A stretch of DNA of 64,000 nucleotides from Pachyseris speciosa (GCA_016490735.1 JAEMWC010001127.1:32501-96500), one strand, 5' to 3'; shown: positions 33,547 through 45,315, counted from the first letter of the stretch. Notes: generated by a model not told the origin, from the sequence alone. Made by a program: numbers and translations.

Positions 33547-33592
<46 letters not shown>

Positions 33593-33990
33593 CCGGCGAA
33601 AATTAGAGTTTCCATGGTAACCCAAATCAAGAAATCACGTCTCTTCGCGAGTTAAAGATTTCCAGATTTTCAAATTCAGGAGATTCGAGAACTCAAAGAA
33701 AATTCAGAAAAGCAAAATACCAGGTGAGCTTTCGCGCGAAAACATCATATTTTCACACGTGAAATTCAAGTGTGAAAAGAAAACTGTTGCTATGGTTACA
33801 TAATAAATCGCGCCTTTCGCAGCGAAATTTAATTTTTTTGGTATTTCATTGGTGTTTTAAAAAATAAAGAACATTACATGGCCGCTTGGAGATACGAAAT
33901 TTCTTTTCTCTTGGGTGAGCGCAGCTAACGAGTGAAATACTTTTCAAAACTCGAAGTGAGAAATTTCCTACCTGCGCGCGCCCATTTAGA
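33510..33990. repeat. Probable coral interspersed repeat (GGAGATACGAAATTTC)
   Basis: TACATGGCCGCTTGGAGATACGAAATTTC and GTGAAATACTTTTCAAAACTCGAAG style phrases are familiar from interspersed repeats of corals. Only one copy is in this window, so the call rests on recognition. Confidence 0.35.
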
Positions 33991-33995
33991 ACGTT

Positions 33996-34246
33996 CACAG
34001 TCCTCTATTTTTCCGTGAGATTGTCGAGATCAAGCGCGTCTTACCGTTAATGGCGGCCATCTTGATTTTCAAATGTACCGAGTCTACGGGCGTCGGGGGT
34101 TATATATCTCTAGGGGGAGGGGGTCGAGAAAAATATTACATGGGCGCGGAGACTGTTTACAGTTCTCTATGTTTTCGTGAGATCGTCGAGATCGAGCGCC
34201 TCTTGCCGTTAATGGCGGCCATCTTGATTTTCAAATGTACCGAGTC
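33996..34246. repeat. Tandem duplication, about 161-bp period
   Basis: Both units carry GTTAATGGCGGCCATCTTGA and TTTTCAAATGTACCGAGTC. The first is at 33996-34084 and the second at 34157-34246. Confidence 0.85.
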
Positions 34247-34249
34247 AAT

Positions 34250-35310
34250 CTGGAGAAGAGTATCAAATCTACTTAGGGGGCGGGGGACGGTTTAGGAGTT
34301 CTTTTCCAAGGAATGTCTTCAGAGGGACAAAAATGTTATTAAAAGTACGAAAGAAAACGGGCTAATGTTCTTTAAAAGCAAACATCAGCTCAGCAATTCG
34401 GGCAATGATATTCCGTCCTCTGAGACCAGCTGTCACTTAATTTTCAGCTATTAAAATTTTCGAAAAGATGAGTCTGTGTTCGCTTATACAAATGGCATGG
34501 GCAGTCTAGTTATAAAGGCAGAAACTATCCTGGGTGAAATAAAGTAACCGGTACAAAGGCCTTAAGATGTTAAGATGTCATAACTTTGGTCAATCCGTCC
34601 GACACGAGCACAAATGTTTCGCGGATGCACCACGCGCGCAACCGCTGTACACTGCACTAGGAATACAGGAAATGACATGTAGGCATCAACAGCTCACGAC
34701 CCATGGGCTCCTCCTCCTAACTATTTTTTTTTTAATTGTTCCTGTTGGTTGCCCCTGTTATTAACATTACATCGTACATGAAAAGATGTTTCAGGAATAA
34801 AGTTGGGTGTTGAACATTAGCGCAAGAGCCATAATACTCTTGACAAGCGAAAATGGGACTAAACTACAGCAGTCTCCAGTAAGTTTGTTTGTTTGTTTGT
34901 TGGACTCAATTGATAAATATAATATCGCTGAAAGAAAACATTACTAATAAGAATCGCCTTGTGTAAGACTGAATGATGGCTGATCTCAGTAGGCCCAAGT
35001 ACAGGCGGAGCGGTCCTAATACGTCCTTACAGTGTTTGCCCTATCTAGCTCCTATCTTGAAGACAAGTAGCTAAGATTAAGTTTGTATCTGAATTTGTGC
35101 TATCCAAAATTATACGATCGCACTGACGAGCGCCTGAAGATTCCTGTTAGAGCTTAGTTACAATCGTTTAGCGATACGACTTGATATAACCTTCTGCTGT
35201 TATCCATCTTGCTTTTTTTAAAACTTTCAAGCAAGCATTGACTAATTATGTACACAAAATCTACAACCTTCTCGAGAAGTCACAGTTCCCAGAATTACCG
35301 TAGCGAATCT
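34250..35310. other. No gene seen
   Basis: Intergenic DNA 3' of the Mab-21-like locus. No supported exon. (GTTT)n near 34885-34900. Confidence 0.4.
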
Positions 35311-35316
35311 TTTATT
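35311..35316 (-). terminator. AATAAA polyadenylation signal of the Mab-21-like locus
   Basis: Hexamer on the minus strand about 40 bp past the stop codon at 35354-35356. Confidence 0.6.
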
Positions 35317-35353
35317 TGTTTTGTCACTCCCGTTCAGCCACGTGCCTAGAGTT

Positions 35354-37431
35354 TTACCTGGAATTTTCACGAATAGCAATGTCCTGCAGATATCTTCCAA
35401 AAGGTTCAAACAAAGGTTTCATTATTCTCAAGTTTTCGTGATAGAGCTTGTTGAGATCTAACTCCTTGAGTTTTCTGCGTGCTGAGGAAACCTGGTCGTC
35501 ATCCTTCCTCAATGCCAGGTAGCATTGCCATAGCACGTACCAGCGTACTACGATCTCTGGACAGTAATACGCATTTCCTTTGAAGTTGAAGGCTCTGATG
35601 TGTCGATCGACACAATTCCTTTCGAAAGCAGAAAACACTGGAAAACTTCCCGTAATTATATCGCTCTCCTCTGCGAAAGTGGTATTTTCCAACACCTTTG
35701 CTGCGGCACCAAAGTTTCCGTCCAAGTAATATTCAAGAGCCACAACAACACCATCCTGGACGTCGTTTTGGCGAGAAAGGTCGTGCCTCAATTGAACAAG
35801 TTCTTTCAGATGAAATACACGCCACTCGGAATTGGAGGCAACTTGCTGGAGATAGGCTTTCAAGCACCTCCAGTTTGCAAAGCGCACGCTGTTGGTAATT
35901 AACATCTCCTCTGTTGATTGTGTTCCACGCGATGAATCTTGAAGAAACGTTCTGACAGCTTTGAGAACAAATTCTTTCCGATCATGGTACAGCTCAGACG
36001 CATGCCAGACAACAGCTAATTCTCTGTACACCTTCAAACAGTAGTAAATCCGAAAATTTCTCTCACAAAGACGTTTTAAATCAGTCACGGCCTTTGACCA
36101 CTTCCTCAAAAAGTCCCTAGAATTTGCTCGTCAGATATTTTGTAAAACACCGATGTAGTATTGAAGGCCACCCATTTGGTTTGACGAACGCCATTCAGAT
36201 AGCACCAAACTCCTTCGTCTAACCAGAGATAAGTGTACAACTCTTTACGAATAGCTCCACATATCCTCGATCCCTTCAGCAAATTGTCCTTGGGGATTTC
36301 CCAAAACAGGTTGTTCTCTGGCACAAAATAATGCGAACAGAATCCCTCCTGACAACAACGCTCCAGTTTTTCGAAAAACGTCTTCAGGCAATGACAAGAT
36401 GGCGGTCAATCCATTGGCCAGACTCTGTCTCTTCTATGAGCCAGAACATGAGGTTTAAGCCACAGTAGCTTGGAATTCCTAGATGGCCGAGATTCGTTTT
36501 CAGCAATGTTTTAGCATATCTATAGCAAATTCTCTGAACATTATTCCAGGAATTAATAAGCAGCAACTCAGGAATGGAAAACGAAAGCCTCCACAAAAAT
36601 TTGCTTCGCACTGAGTTTGCCGAGGAGTCGCAATCCACTTTCTTGGGCTTGGGGACAAGGTCAACCCCATAGTTTACGACTGCCTCAACAACGTCAGGGC
36701 TTGGAAAACTAAACCTGCGTTTTCTTTTCACCCAAGGTGTAGCTTCGACTGGCCAGGATGGGCAATGAAGTGCGAACACATTATCCAGTGATCCAAAGTT
36801 CACGTAATTTGGTAAAGTAGATATGTTCCAACGAATAGTTGACGCTGGTCCAGATTGGCGAAAGGTCACCCAGCCGCCGAATCGAAAATAGTTGAAACGA
36901 GAATGAAGTTCAGTGAAAACCTCGGATGACAAAAAGTACTCACTTGACCCCTCGGGTTGGAGACTCTGCAAACCAGATTCAAGCAAGATCTTTTCGACCT
37001 CCTCAGCAGCTGGAAAACCAAAATTGTCGGCTCGCACGTTCAGTGCAATTTTGTTGTAAAGCTTTGTAAAAACTGACCTGGAGACGCTCAGCTTGAGATA
37101 CAAATGACCAGGGTATTCAGAGGTTTGGATGATTAGATGATCCTTGGTGGTAGCCTTCTGTGGAGTATTAACAAGGATCGACTTATAGATGTACATCATG
37201 TCATTGTCAGACCCCGACATTCCAAGAGATTGAAGTCCGACCCGGAAACTACCGGTGTACCTAACTCCAACCTCTCCCATTCCATACACATCTCCGATTA
37301 TTTTCTCCTCAAAGGCGATATAAGGGCTCAAGAAACGCTTTCTCTCTTGCCACACTGTGTCGTGCCATTTTCCAATGTTGAACAGAAATAAAGATAGTGG
37401 TATTGCGGGTGCGTCTTTCCCAAAGATCTGT
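35354..37431 (-). pseudogene. Mab-21 / cGAS-like nucleotidyltransferase-fold gene, frameshifted
   Basis: An acceptor TTGTCTTTTCAG opens an exon at 37431. Three consecutive frames join end to end: 37430-36387 with a nucleotidyltransferase-like YTGSFRVGL...SGSDNDMMY (a GS motif and Asp-x-Asp), then YPGHLYLKL, then the Mab-21 C-terminal WRLSFSIPELLLINSW and IPSYCGLNLMFWLIEE; 36385-36112 with SHYFVPENNLFWEI; and 36111-35354, a helical C-terminus. One base appears missing near 36386 and one near 36113. No nonsense codon occurs within the three stretches. Mab-21/cGLR proteins can sense nucleic acid and make cyclic nucleotides; whether this member did is unknown, because the third acidic residue was not identified. 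It could be a recent pseudogene, or assembly indels may break a live gene. Confidence 0.8.
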
Positions 37432-37474
37432 CTGAAAAGACAACAAAAACAGCAGTTGCAGAGTCTAGCAGCGC

Positions 37475-38128
37475 CATAAACGTTTGATTTTCATAATCTA
37501 ACAACACCACACTGGCTTTCGGGGGAAGAAAGTTTCAACCAAACGGCAACGGCACTCTAAACTTAGCACGTAACCAACTCATTGCAATGGCCATCCGATG
37601 AGCTAATGCTAAATCGATTCTAAGGTAAACCCTAAATTTCTTCGTCCGCGAAGCCGAGATGAATACACTGTTTGAAGCACAAGGATACCACATCGGTGGA
37701 AAAAAAAATCTCAAGTCTTAGCCTGTCAGTTTTGAAATATCCTGACTTTCGCTGTTTGTTAGTTTTGAAAAATCCACACCTTTTCTGTTTGTTCCTGTGA
37801 GCATAAACGTTTTATTTTCATAATCTAACAACGCCACTGTTTTTCGGGGGAAGAACTTTTCAACCAAACGGCAACGGCGCTCTAAACTTAGCACATAACC
37901 AACTCATTGCAATGGCCATCCGAATGAGCTAATGCTAAATCGATTCTAAGCTAAACCCTAAATTTCTTCGTCCGCGAAGCCGAGATGAATACACTGTTTG
38001 AAGCACAAGGATACCACATCGGTGGAAAATCTCGAGTCTTTTAACCTGTCAGTTTAAAAAAATCCTGACTTTCGCTGTTTGTTAGTTTTGAAAAATCCAC
38101 ACTTTTTCTGTTTGTTCCTGTGAGCACA
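37475..38128. repeat. 327-bp tandem duplication upstream of the Mab-21-like exon
   Basis: CATAAACGTTT(G/T)ATTTTCATAA starts at 37475 and 37802. The two units stay collinear through CAACCAAACGGCAACGGC, CGTCCGCGAAGCCGAGATGA and TTTCTGTTTGTTCCTGTGAG, with a few mismatches. Confidence 0.95.
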
Positions 38129-38150
38129 AAAGTCCGACAGGGGCTTATCT

Positions 38151-38270
38151 GGGCCCAGTTGCTCCAAGCATGGTTAGCGCTAAACCAGGGTTAAATACCA
38201 TGACAACTTATAGGTTTTAATACATCTTAATCAATGGTTAGCGCTAACCATGCTTCGAGCAACTCAACCC
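38151..38270. mobile_element. GTTAGCGCTAAC-family MITE, copy 2
   Basis: Ends GGGCCCAGTTGCTCCAAGCA and TGCTTCGAGCAACTCAACCC, with interior TACCATGACAACTTATAGG. About 120 bp. Confidence 0.85.
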
Positions 38271-38352
38271 TGGCGGGTATCTGGACGTCAATGCATGTCA
38301 TGCTTCAGTAACCCCTCAAATGGCCTTAATTGGTCAGTGTGAAATCTCAGAT

Positions 38353-38453
38353 GATGATGATGATGATGACGATGGTGGTAGTGTTAGTTGTGGTTATTGT
38401 GACATGGTGGTGCTGATGGTGGTGGTGGTGATGGTGATGATGATGATGATCTT
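38353..38453. repeat. (GAT)n/(GGT)n microsatellite
   Basis: GAT runs at both ends with GGTGGT-rich interior. Confidence 0.9.
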
Positions 38454-39297
38454 CGTGCAGGAAAACCCTTCAGTACAATAGTCACTATAGCCTGTCAGTT
38501 ATATATACATAAAAAAGGTTTGACAAATCAAATACTTCATCAAAAGCTCTCCTCTAAGAATGACAAGGAATAAACCTAAAACACTGACATTATCCGTAGT
38601 GTACGATTTACACAGGGGTCTTAACAGATTTGTCAAATGTCGAATCGTTTTTTAGAAATCACAACTGGCAGCTATTGGCTGAATTACTTGTGTTAAAAAT
38701 ATATAACGAAATGTGAAAGATAAAATATACAGAGTTTTGTGTAATATTAAAATTATTGAAATTAAAATTCTAAATTCTAAAATTCTAAATTTAAGAAATT
38801 ATATATTTTGCTGGGAATTGCATTATGAGGAAATTTTGAAACCTTTTAGTTTTAATAAAAGGCATAGCAAACAATTCGTTTCAGGGGTATTTTCCAGATC
38901 ATGCTGTTAACGTCTCCTTTGCCTACTGTATGATGATTCAGAGTCCTACATCTGCTACACGATGAAAATTCCTTTGCCGTAAAACCGGCGGATCGAAAGT
39001 TGAAACAAACGCGCCTTGTAGCCAGATTTCCCTCGCACCGACATGCTAGAGATGGAGCTTGAGCCCAGCTTGAGGTTCGAAGACATTTCATTTCAGTACG
39101 GAACTAGGAAAATTAACCACTATCATTTTCTCAAAGGTTTTTGGATGTATTCTTTTCATATCATTGTTTAATTTCCACTGATTCGCTCGGGAAATTCAAG
39201 TCCGGGTTGTTTGTGCAAAGTTCAGTCTGTGATCGACAGCAAAATCTAGTCACCCTCCGCACTTGATCGACCCGGAAATATTTCGTACAGCGCTTAC
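38454..39297. other. No gene seen
   Basis: AT-rich, including AAATTCTAAATTCTAAAATTC direct repeats near 38765-38795. No supported exon. Confidence 0.4.
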
Positions 39298-39545
39298 CTG
39301 TACAGAGGCAAACCAAGCTTCTTGCTCAGAAAATAGCAAATCTTTCTCCATTGGATCAGCAGTTGAAGCCATATGTTCATGAAAACGAGGGTGATATTTC
39401 TTCTTGTCGAAAACTGAAAGAAAAATAACATGAGAATAGATTTCAACCACGACAGCATGGTGAACCGAAAGTTCGATACGATCTTGCAAGCCGGAAACAG
39501 AAATATCAGGGATTGCGTGACAAAGTGATTTATGTCGCGAAAGCC
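39298..39545 (-). CDS. Putative upstream exon of the Mab-21-like locus
   Basis: An acceptor GTGTCCTTGCAG (exon edge 39545) and a strong donor CAG|GTAAGC (exon edge 39298) bracket 248 nt. They are open in the frame reading LSRHKSLCHAIPDISV...FDKKKYHPRFHEHM, then EKDLLFSEQEAWFASVQ. The end phase (0) does not match the core frame of the exon at 37431, so a third frameshift, or use of another frame (phase 2), would be needed. Its link to that gene is inferred from strand, order and distance only. Confidence 0.4.
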
Positions 39546-39737
39546 CTGCAAGGACACAACAGATCTAATTAATTTTTGATTCCTGTCAGACGAAACCACA
39601 GGGAAAGAGCTACAGGTGTTTGGTCTGAAAACCTGGACAGAAGCAGAAACTGCAGACGCCGACAGAACAGTATGGTGTAGAGGAGTTCGTACTTCGCTAC
39701 ACCGCAGTTTAGACAAAGGGGAATTTTGCAACATTAA

Positions 39738-40064
39738 TGTACGTCATCCGCTTCCCCGTGGGTCGATCCTCGGGCTAACCAGGGGGATTGTAAAATCAGT
39801 CAAGCAAAGTTGAGGAATTTCCCCGGGGGGTCGGGGAATCTCTCAAGACAAAGTCTCCTGGGTGAGGGGTCTCTCAGCTGAAAATCCCCGTGACATCCTT
39901 TTCAAACTTGTGAATTCCCCCACCCTCTAATCTTTGATCATAAAACAATGTCAAGATTTTCCCCTACCCTCGGGCAAAGAATCCCATCCATCTCCTTGTA
40001 TTCCCCCACGCATCTCCCTGGTAGGCCCGGGGTCGACCCCACGGGGAAGCCGTTGACATATGCA
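39738..40064. mobile_element. Harbinger-like MITE, copy 1 (TAA TSD)
   Basis: The left end (TGTACGTCATCCGCTTCCCC, 39738 on) and right end (GGGGAAGCCGTTGACATATGCA, to 40064) are imperfect inverted repeats that extend through GGGTCGA(C/T)CC. TAA lies on both sides (39735-39737, 40065-40067). Roughly 90% similar to 56317-56651. Confidence 0.8.
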
Positions 40065-40596
40065 TAATGCATTCCACAGATATGCAACAGAATTTATAAC
40101 CGTAAACTAAAATTACTCGACATATATAATATATAGCACCCATTTAGCTGTAGCAGTTAATCAACAACTACATTTGTTCCCTTTAACAATTAAATTACAA
40201 GCTCGAGCACCAAAAGCTAACACGAAGTTAACTAGGGTGGTGCTCGTTATAGTTTAAAACAATTAATAAATTAAAAACACTGAAATCTGGTAATACAACA
40301 GAAGAGAATGAGTAAACCTAAAATTAAAGTTTTTAAGACGTAATTTTTTTAAACGTATAGAGACTATACCCTCTAACGACCCCGACAAGGAGTTCCAAGC
40401 ATGTACTACTCGGTAGTGAAAGGAAAGGCTTTGTCCTGTCTTTGAAGATAGCTTAGTTATGGAGCCGGAGGTTTCCACTTGCAGCCGATCTGGCGTTAAA
40501 GTTGTGTCTATCTTTGACGTATTTGGACTGTTTAAACCTGTTGTGCAGATAATTAGGGCTAGATTTGTTAATCAGCCATTTTCTAAACGAGTAAGG

Positions 40597-40915
40597 GCCT
40601 GGGAACGAATCCAAACTTCATTGAAAATCAATGAAATTGAACTAAATCGATTCTCACATGAAAGGGTATCTCAAAATAAGCAGTTTCAGCAAGGTTGAGT
40701 ATGTTTGGTTGAAAAGCTGCCAGATAACAAGTGTGTCCCTCCAAACCATACAGTCTCTAATTTCACAATTTTCAAACGTAGTTTTTTCGGCTCCAACTCA
40801 ACTGAACAGCGTCAAAGTTGGTTAGGTGACCATTTTTGAGATGCTTTTTCCTGCAGTGGAAACAATTTTTTCCAATCGATAAATTTTAAAACATCGTTCC
40901 CAGGCCCTTCCTCGT
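40597..40915. mobile_element. MITE inserted in LINE (AAGGGCCTGGGAACGA)
   Basis: AAGGGCCTGGGAACGA and TCGTTCCCAGGCCCTT are complementary ends. The inversion continues outward as TCTAAACGAG/CTCGTTTAGA. Interior non-coding, about 320 bp. Confidence 0.7.
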
Positions 40916-41145
40916 TTAGAACATGGCCCATTATTTTATACATTAATATAGAAGTGAAGTAGTCTATGCGCTGATTTATTCAGTCATCCACTGTAGTTTG
41001 TTGAACAGCTCAGACGATGGGAGGTCCTGTGGTCGCTTGATATCACAGAATGACTCTCGCCGCGTATTTCTTTAATCTAAGGACTTAATTTAAATTATAC
41101 TGTGACGTCGCTCCCCATATGACGCATGCAGAGTCAAGTATAAGC

Positions 41146-42301
41146 GGGTCGGTACATTTCACTGACCCCCAGTCCATGGACTACCATGATGGACTACCGA
41201 AATGGACTACCCTTAATTACCTACCTTGAAAAAAAAAATAAGTAAAGTTTGGTTGTTTTCATCGATTGATCGTGATCTCCACCATCTTGTTATTTTTTAA
41301 ATGCCGCTGGTCAGCTGTTCTGCAGGCGTATTCATTCGTCTCGTGTGATGGCTGACACGCTAGATGGTCAGTAAAAATTTGAATTTATAATCGTTTGTTA
41401 TAAATAGGGTAGGGAAAATCACAGCTATTTTGGTTTTTAAGTGCCCCTAACACCGAAATATTTTTTTTCGCTAAAATTAATCTTTGCACCTATTCAAAAC
41501 ACATTGCGCCTTTAATTTTTTTTTAACCAAATCTCGACTTTTTACAGGCTGTAAAAGTTACGATATCTAGCCGTCATCTGTCACACGATCAAGCTAGTAA
41601 GGAGCGTGAGTCTTTTCCCCAGTTAAAGTCACAAACTGATCATTGCGCTACGTCTTTGTAAACATGCATACATAATAGTCAACTGGGGAATAGACCCACG
41701 CCCCAGCTGACTTGGTCGTGTACCAAATGATGCATAGTTTATCGTAAGCCCCATAAAAAACTCTCAAGGCTGAAAATAAATGCTACATGTTTCTGGAATA
41801 TGTACAAAGTATTATAATAGCGGGAAAAAAATAACTATTCTTGGGGTTAGGTGCACTTTAAATTAGGTAAGGCTTTTGGGAAGCAGGCTGCACCCCCACC
41901 CAATTTTTCTGGGGGTACCCCCTGGGCCTGGTCATGTGATCTATTTTTGAGTTGTATCTTCTTCTGTCACTTACCATTTTGAGCATCATGACAGCCAGGT
42001 AAGGAATCACCTGGAAGATTATAAATCAAATTTTTACTCCAGCTGCAGCCTGTCAGCCATCATGCACGACGAGTGAATGCGCTTGCAGAAAAGCTGACCA
42101 GCAGCATTTAAAAAATAACAAGATGGTGGAGATCACGATCAATCGATGAAAACAAGCAAACTTTACTAAATTTTTTTTTCAAGGTAGGTAATTAAGGGTA
42201 GTCCATTTTTGGTAGTCCATTTAGCAGTCCATATAGGTAGTCCATTTCGGTAGTCCATCATGGTAGTCCATGGACTGGGGGTCAGTGAAATGTACCGACC
42301 C
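41146..42301. mobile_element. 1.16-kb Mutator-like element with about 200-bp TIRs and perfect 9-bp TSD
   Basis: Ends GGGTCGGTACATTTCACTGA and TCAGTGAAATGTACCGACCC are exact complements. The inversion runs on through repeated TGGACTACC words and the CAAGATGGTGGAGATCACGA block. AGTATAAGC flanks both sides (41137-41145 and 42302-42310). The interior has no ORF over 60 codons, so it is non-autonomous. Long TIRs and a 9-bp duplication suggest the Mutator superfamily. Confidence 0.9.
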
Positions 42302-42399
42302 AGTATAAGCTGGATTAAGAAATCATTTTTAGGTACTTTTGGTGTACGTGTGAAGTCTGTTTAAAGTGTTGTTTTTGTTAGCTAGAAGAATTTAATGTG

Positions 42400-42660
42400 T
42401 TCAGATACCTTAGCTGAAAAAAATATTAGCTGAAATGACCTTTCCACTAACTTTCTAGGGAACTATTTTCTTTCCGAAAATGATAGCTGACGTTTTTTGG
42501 CTGTCAAAAACAGCAAATACGACCTTTCCGAAAACCTCAGGGGCTATGAATTCATCATTGCGAATCTTTTAGGCTACATTTCAGTCACGAATTTCAGAGC
42601 GCACTCTTTAATCGACGCCGAGCTACCACCACCGAACAGATATCTACCTTGCCTAGTTCC
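42400..42660 (+). repeat. Dispersed repeat copy 2 (with DLSENLRGY reading frame)
   Basis: Matches the reverse complement of 20985-21230. The frame at 42497 reads KNSKYDLSENLRGYEF and HSLIDAE, as at 21164 in copy 1. The open frame suggests a coding origin in a mobile element. Confidence 0.8.
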
Positions 42661-42921
42661 TAGGCCTCTCTCTGTTTCTTCTCGGTCAATCCGTTCTAGT
42701 CACATGGTCCCGGAGAAAGAGAGGCTGTTCGCCTCGGCTACGTCACCGAAACGAATTGATTGCGAGGGCCTGGGAGAAAGCCGTACAGGAACTACATTAC
42801 TTGCCAAAAATTTCGGATGAGCTTAATTTCGGACAAGAATAGTGTCCGAAAATAAAACTGTGCGAAATTTTTGAGAAATTTTTACAGTACAGTATAACAG
42901 GGCCCACGGAGCAGTTTTTAA

Positions 42922-42960
42922 AGTGTGTGTGTGTGTGTGTGGTGGGGGGGGGGGGGGGGC
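42922..42960. repeat. (GT)n followed by poly(G)
   Basis: About 8 GT units, then a G run of about 18 bases. Confidence 0.9.
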
Positions 42961-43439
42961 TTCCGCATTTACAAGTGAGGGGAGGGGACTAACTCTAAAA
43001 TAGTTAGAACGACAAAATAAACTTTGTAATCACACTTAACTTAATCTGTAAATGAAGGTATCTAGTAATCATAACTTTGGTTTATTTATTCGTTTACTGT
43101 CACGAAATTGGATTCTCTGAATGTACCGAAATTCTTTTTTCGATTGTCGTTACAACCAACAAATTCATTTGCCACGCATGACAACTTCACACCGATTTAA
43201 GTGTGTACCCCAAATTTTGGGGTTGTTAAGAATTCATGTATTCAATCTATTGTTCTGGATCATTACTTATTCCTGTCGAACATTTGACGATCATGTGGCA
43301 CCTTTTCCGAAGGCCGCAAACCTTTGAAGTAGGCGAGATATTTTTCCTTTGTTTGAAATTTTGTCTGTTCTGTCTTTGTGTGTGTTAAGTACTGTAAGAT
43401 TACTGAACCTTTCTTGAGTCTTTTCCATTGAGCCTTCCT

Positions 43440-43750
43440 CAGTTGAGTAACTCTTCAAGAGGTACTTCACAGACAACAAAGAAAACGTCAAATCGCGCCT
43501 TATCTCTGAGAGTTGACCCTAAGACAATATGGTGGAACAGATATTCTCAGAAGTTAACTATGCGGACAGAAAAACAGCTCTAACACAGAACGCACAAGAA
43601 AATTCCCTCCTTCGTGACGTAATTTCAACCATCGTCACCATGTTTGAAAAACATACTAACTTGGACAAATGGCATCTAATACAAGAACAACCATTACTCA
43701 GAGGGATATTCAAGGAACCTCCCTTGATTTCTTATAGAAAAGGAGAATCG
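43440..43750 (+). pseudogene. Penelope-like element fragment (RT C-terminus/linker)
   Basis: The frame at 43529 reads NYADRKTALTQNAQENSLL, then FKEPPLISYRKGESLKGMLV. This is the Penelope segment between RT and GIY-YIG. After about 43750 the similarity ends though the ORF runs to 44006. Both RT core and nuclease are absent. Confidence 0.7.
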
Positions 43751-44459
43751 CTTAAAGGTATGCTTGTTTTACACAATGGACACACAGCAGGAGTTGCGTT
43801 GGTCTGTCAACCCCTCTTTAATCACCAACAGAAGACTACAACTGAGTGCATGAATTATAAAGATAGTGGTTTAAAATTTATTCCATCACTGAGACAGGAT
43901 CGAAAGGAACCAATCATACCCAGGGAATTTGACTTGATATCCTCTCCCGTGGGTGGGAATAGCAAGAAATTTGACATGACACGAGATCCCAAGGGTGGGG
44001 ATGTTTGACATTGTCACAGAAGAGCCTCTTAGTCCACCATCATGAAAATTACCCAGAAGAGCCTGGGGTCTAGGTTGAAAATTACTTGGAACAGCCTGGG
44101 ATTGAATTTAAGTGCCGGATTGCCCATCATTCTGCAATTTAGTAGTTGTTGAACCGGAATGTTAAACAGCTTGAAAAAACTCGTGGTGTTGGGATGTCAA
44201 GAGACAGAAAAGAAAGGGCATAGAAGCTAATGGGTTCGAAGAATTCCCAAAAACAGGTGAGTTGTTTTTTGGTTGTTTACCCCAATGGAAGGGGTATTTG
44301 ACACCTGCAACTGTCCCCTGGGCAGAGTATTAAAATAAGGTAAAATGTCAAATCCCCCTGGGTATGCCCAGCCCCCCTCCCCTGGGGCTAAACCTTGACT
44401 AGTGCATAATTCCTCGGTCATCCCACAGGTGGCCCAAGCTCCCAATATGGTGTGATGGG
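43751..44459. other. No gene seen
   Basis: Contains repeat-like AGAAGAGCCT(G/C) phrases (44017, 44054) and a C-rich CCCCCTGGG stretch near 44355-44385. Probably repeat-derived; boundaries not resolved. Confidence 0.4.
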
Positions 44460-44665
44460 TGTCATGATCATCTTGCGTAATAACCTTGTAAATAACCGAC
44501 TGGTTTGCCTCTGGCCAGTTGCGATTCTGATCATGTTTATTTGTTTATTTGAATTATTTATTTCTGTATTTGCTCGGCCCCACTAGCCTTTGTGCTATAA
44601 ATACTGCTGAGGGTAAATAATGGTTATTATTATTACCATTTATTATTACCATTATTATTACTTTG
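44460..44665 (+). mobile_element. Probable LINE 3' end with (TTA)n-like tail
   Basis: A non-coding 3' UTR-like segment (GGTTTGCCTCTGGCCAG ... ACTGCTGAGGGTAAATA) runs into a TTATTATTACC-type tail at 44620-44660, the form of 3'-only LINE insertions. No coding part remains. Confidence 0.5.
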
Positions 44666-45315
44666 TTATACAGAGGTTCGTTAAATTGAGGTTCCATACT
44701 GAGGATTTTCAAACGGTCCATTTCCTTGGGCTGTGTCTTATAAAAAGCCAAGCTTTGGCAAATATGCTCAGTTGGGAAAAAGAAAGTCACAGCTGTGATT
44801 AGCTTCACACAGACGTCTTATTTGCAACTAGTTTATTGCATCGATCAACGGAATAAAAGTGAAATCACTGATCTTAAATATACACATCATATGGGAAAAT
44901 CAACCAATCAGATGTCACTGTACAAACAAACTGAAGTGTCAAATTCCAGTATAACGCAATCGATTTCTCACGTGTCCTAGAGCGCAAAGTGAAACATTTT
45001 CTACATATGCCTTTAATTATGTCCAGTGGCACACAATAATTTACAACCATAACTACAAATAATTTATTCAGACTATAGACTAAAATGATGCATACACCTT
45101 CGTGTGGCTGAATGTAAGGCTACTTCCAGGCACAGTTATACTGTACATACATACATATTTAATAATCGTATTAGTGTGTACACTGTACAGGATGTTAAAA
45201 AAAAGGTCCGATGGGAGTACATTTAAGGGCGACAAAATACAAGGTTAACTATTATCATTAATATTGTAGAATACTTAAATAAATTAAATTAATATAGACG
45301 TTTCAACATGAAAGC
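44666..45315. other. No gene seen
   Basis: AT-rich DNA with ORFs of about 60 codons lacking recognisable content. Includes the probable 3' UTR of the LINE at 45316. Confidence 0.4.

Larger units (their letters stand above)
40263..42345 (-). pseudogene. LINE RT C-terminal region, split by two inverted-repeat elements
   Basis: Removing 40597-40915 and 41146-42301 leaves a collinear minus-strand LINE tail. About 42340-42311 plus 41136-41050 reads DFLIQLILDSACVIWGATSQ and LRLKKYAARVIL. Then come DIKRPQDLPSSELF, YFTSILMYKIM, FRKWLINKSSPNYLHNRF, VKDRHNFNARSAASGN and, frameshifted, SFHYRVVHAWNSLSGSL, ending near 40263. Several frameshifts and stops are present. The RT palm was not found upstream. 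Confidence 0.8.

Noticed and set aside
39294..39734. 146-codon minus ORF as a single exon
   Set aside because: Its frame crosses good internal splice sites, and a different frame is open in the exon they define.
43529..44008. 159-codon ORF as a host gene
   Set aside because: The first half is Penelope-like RT linker and the second half is non-coding repeat DNA.
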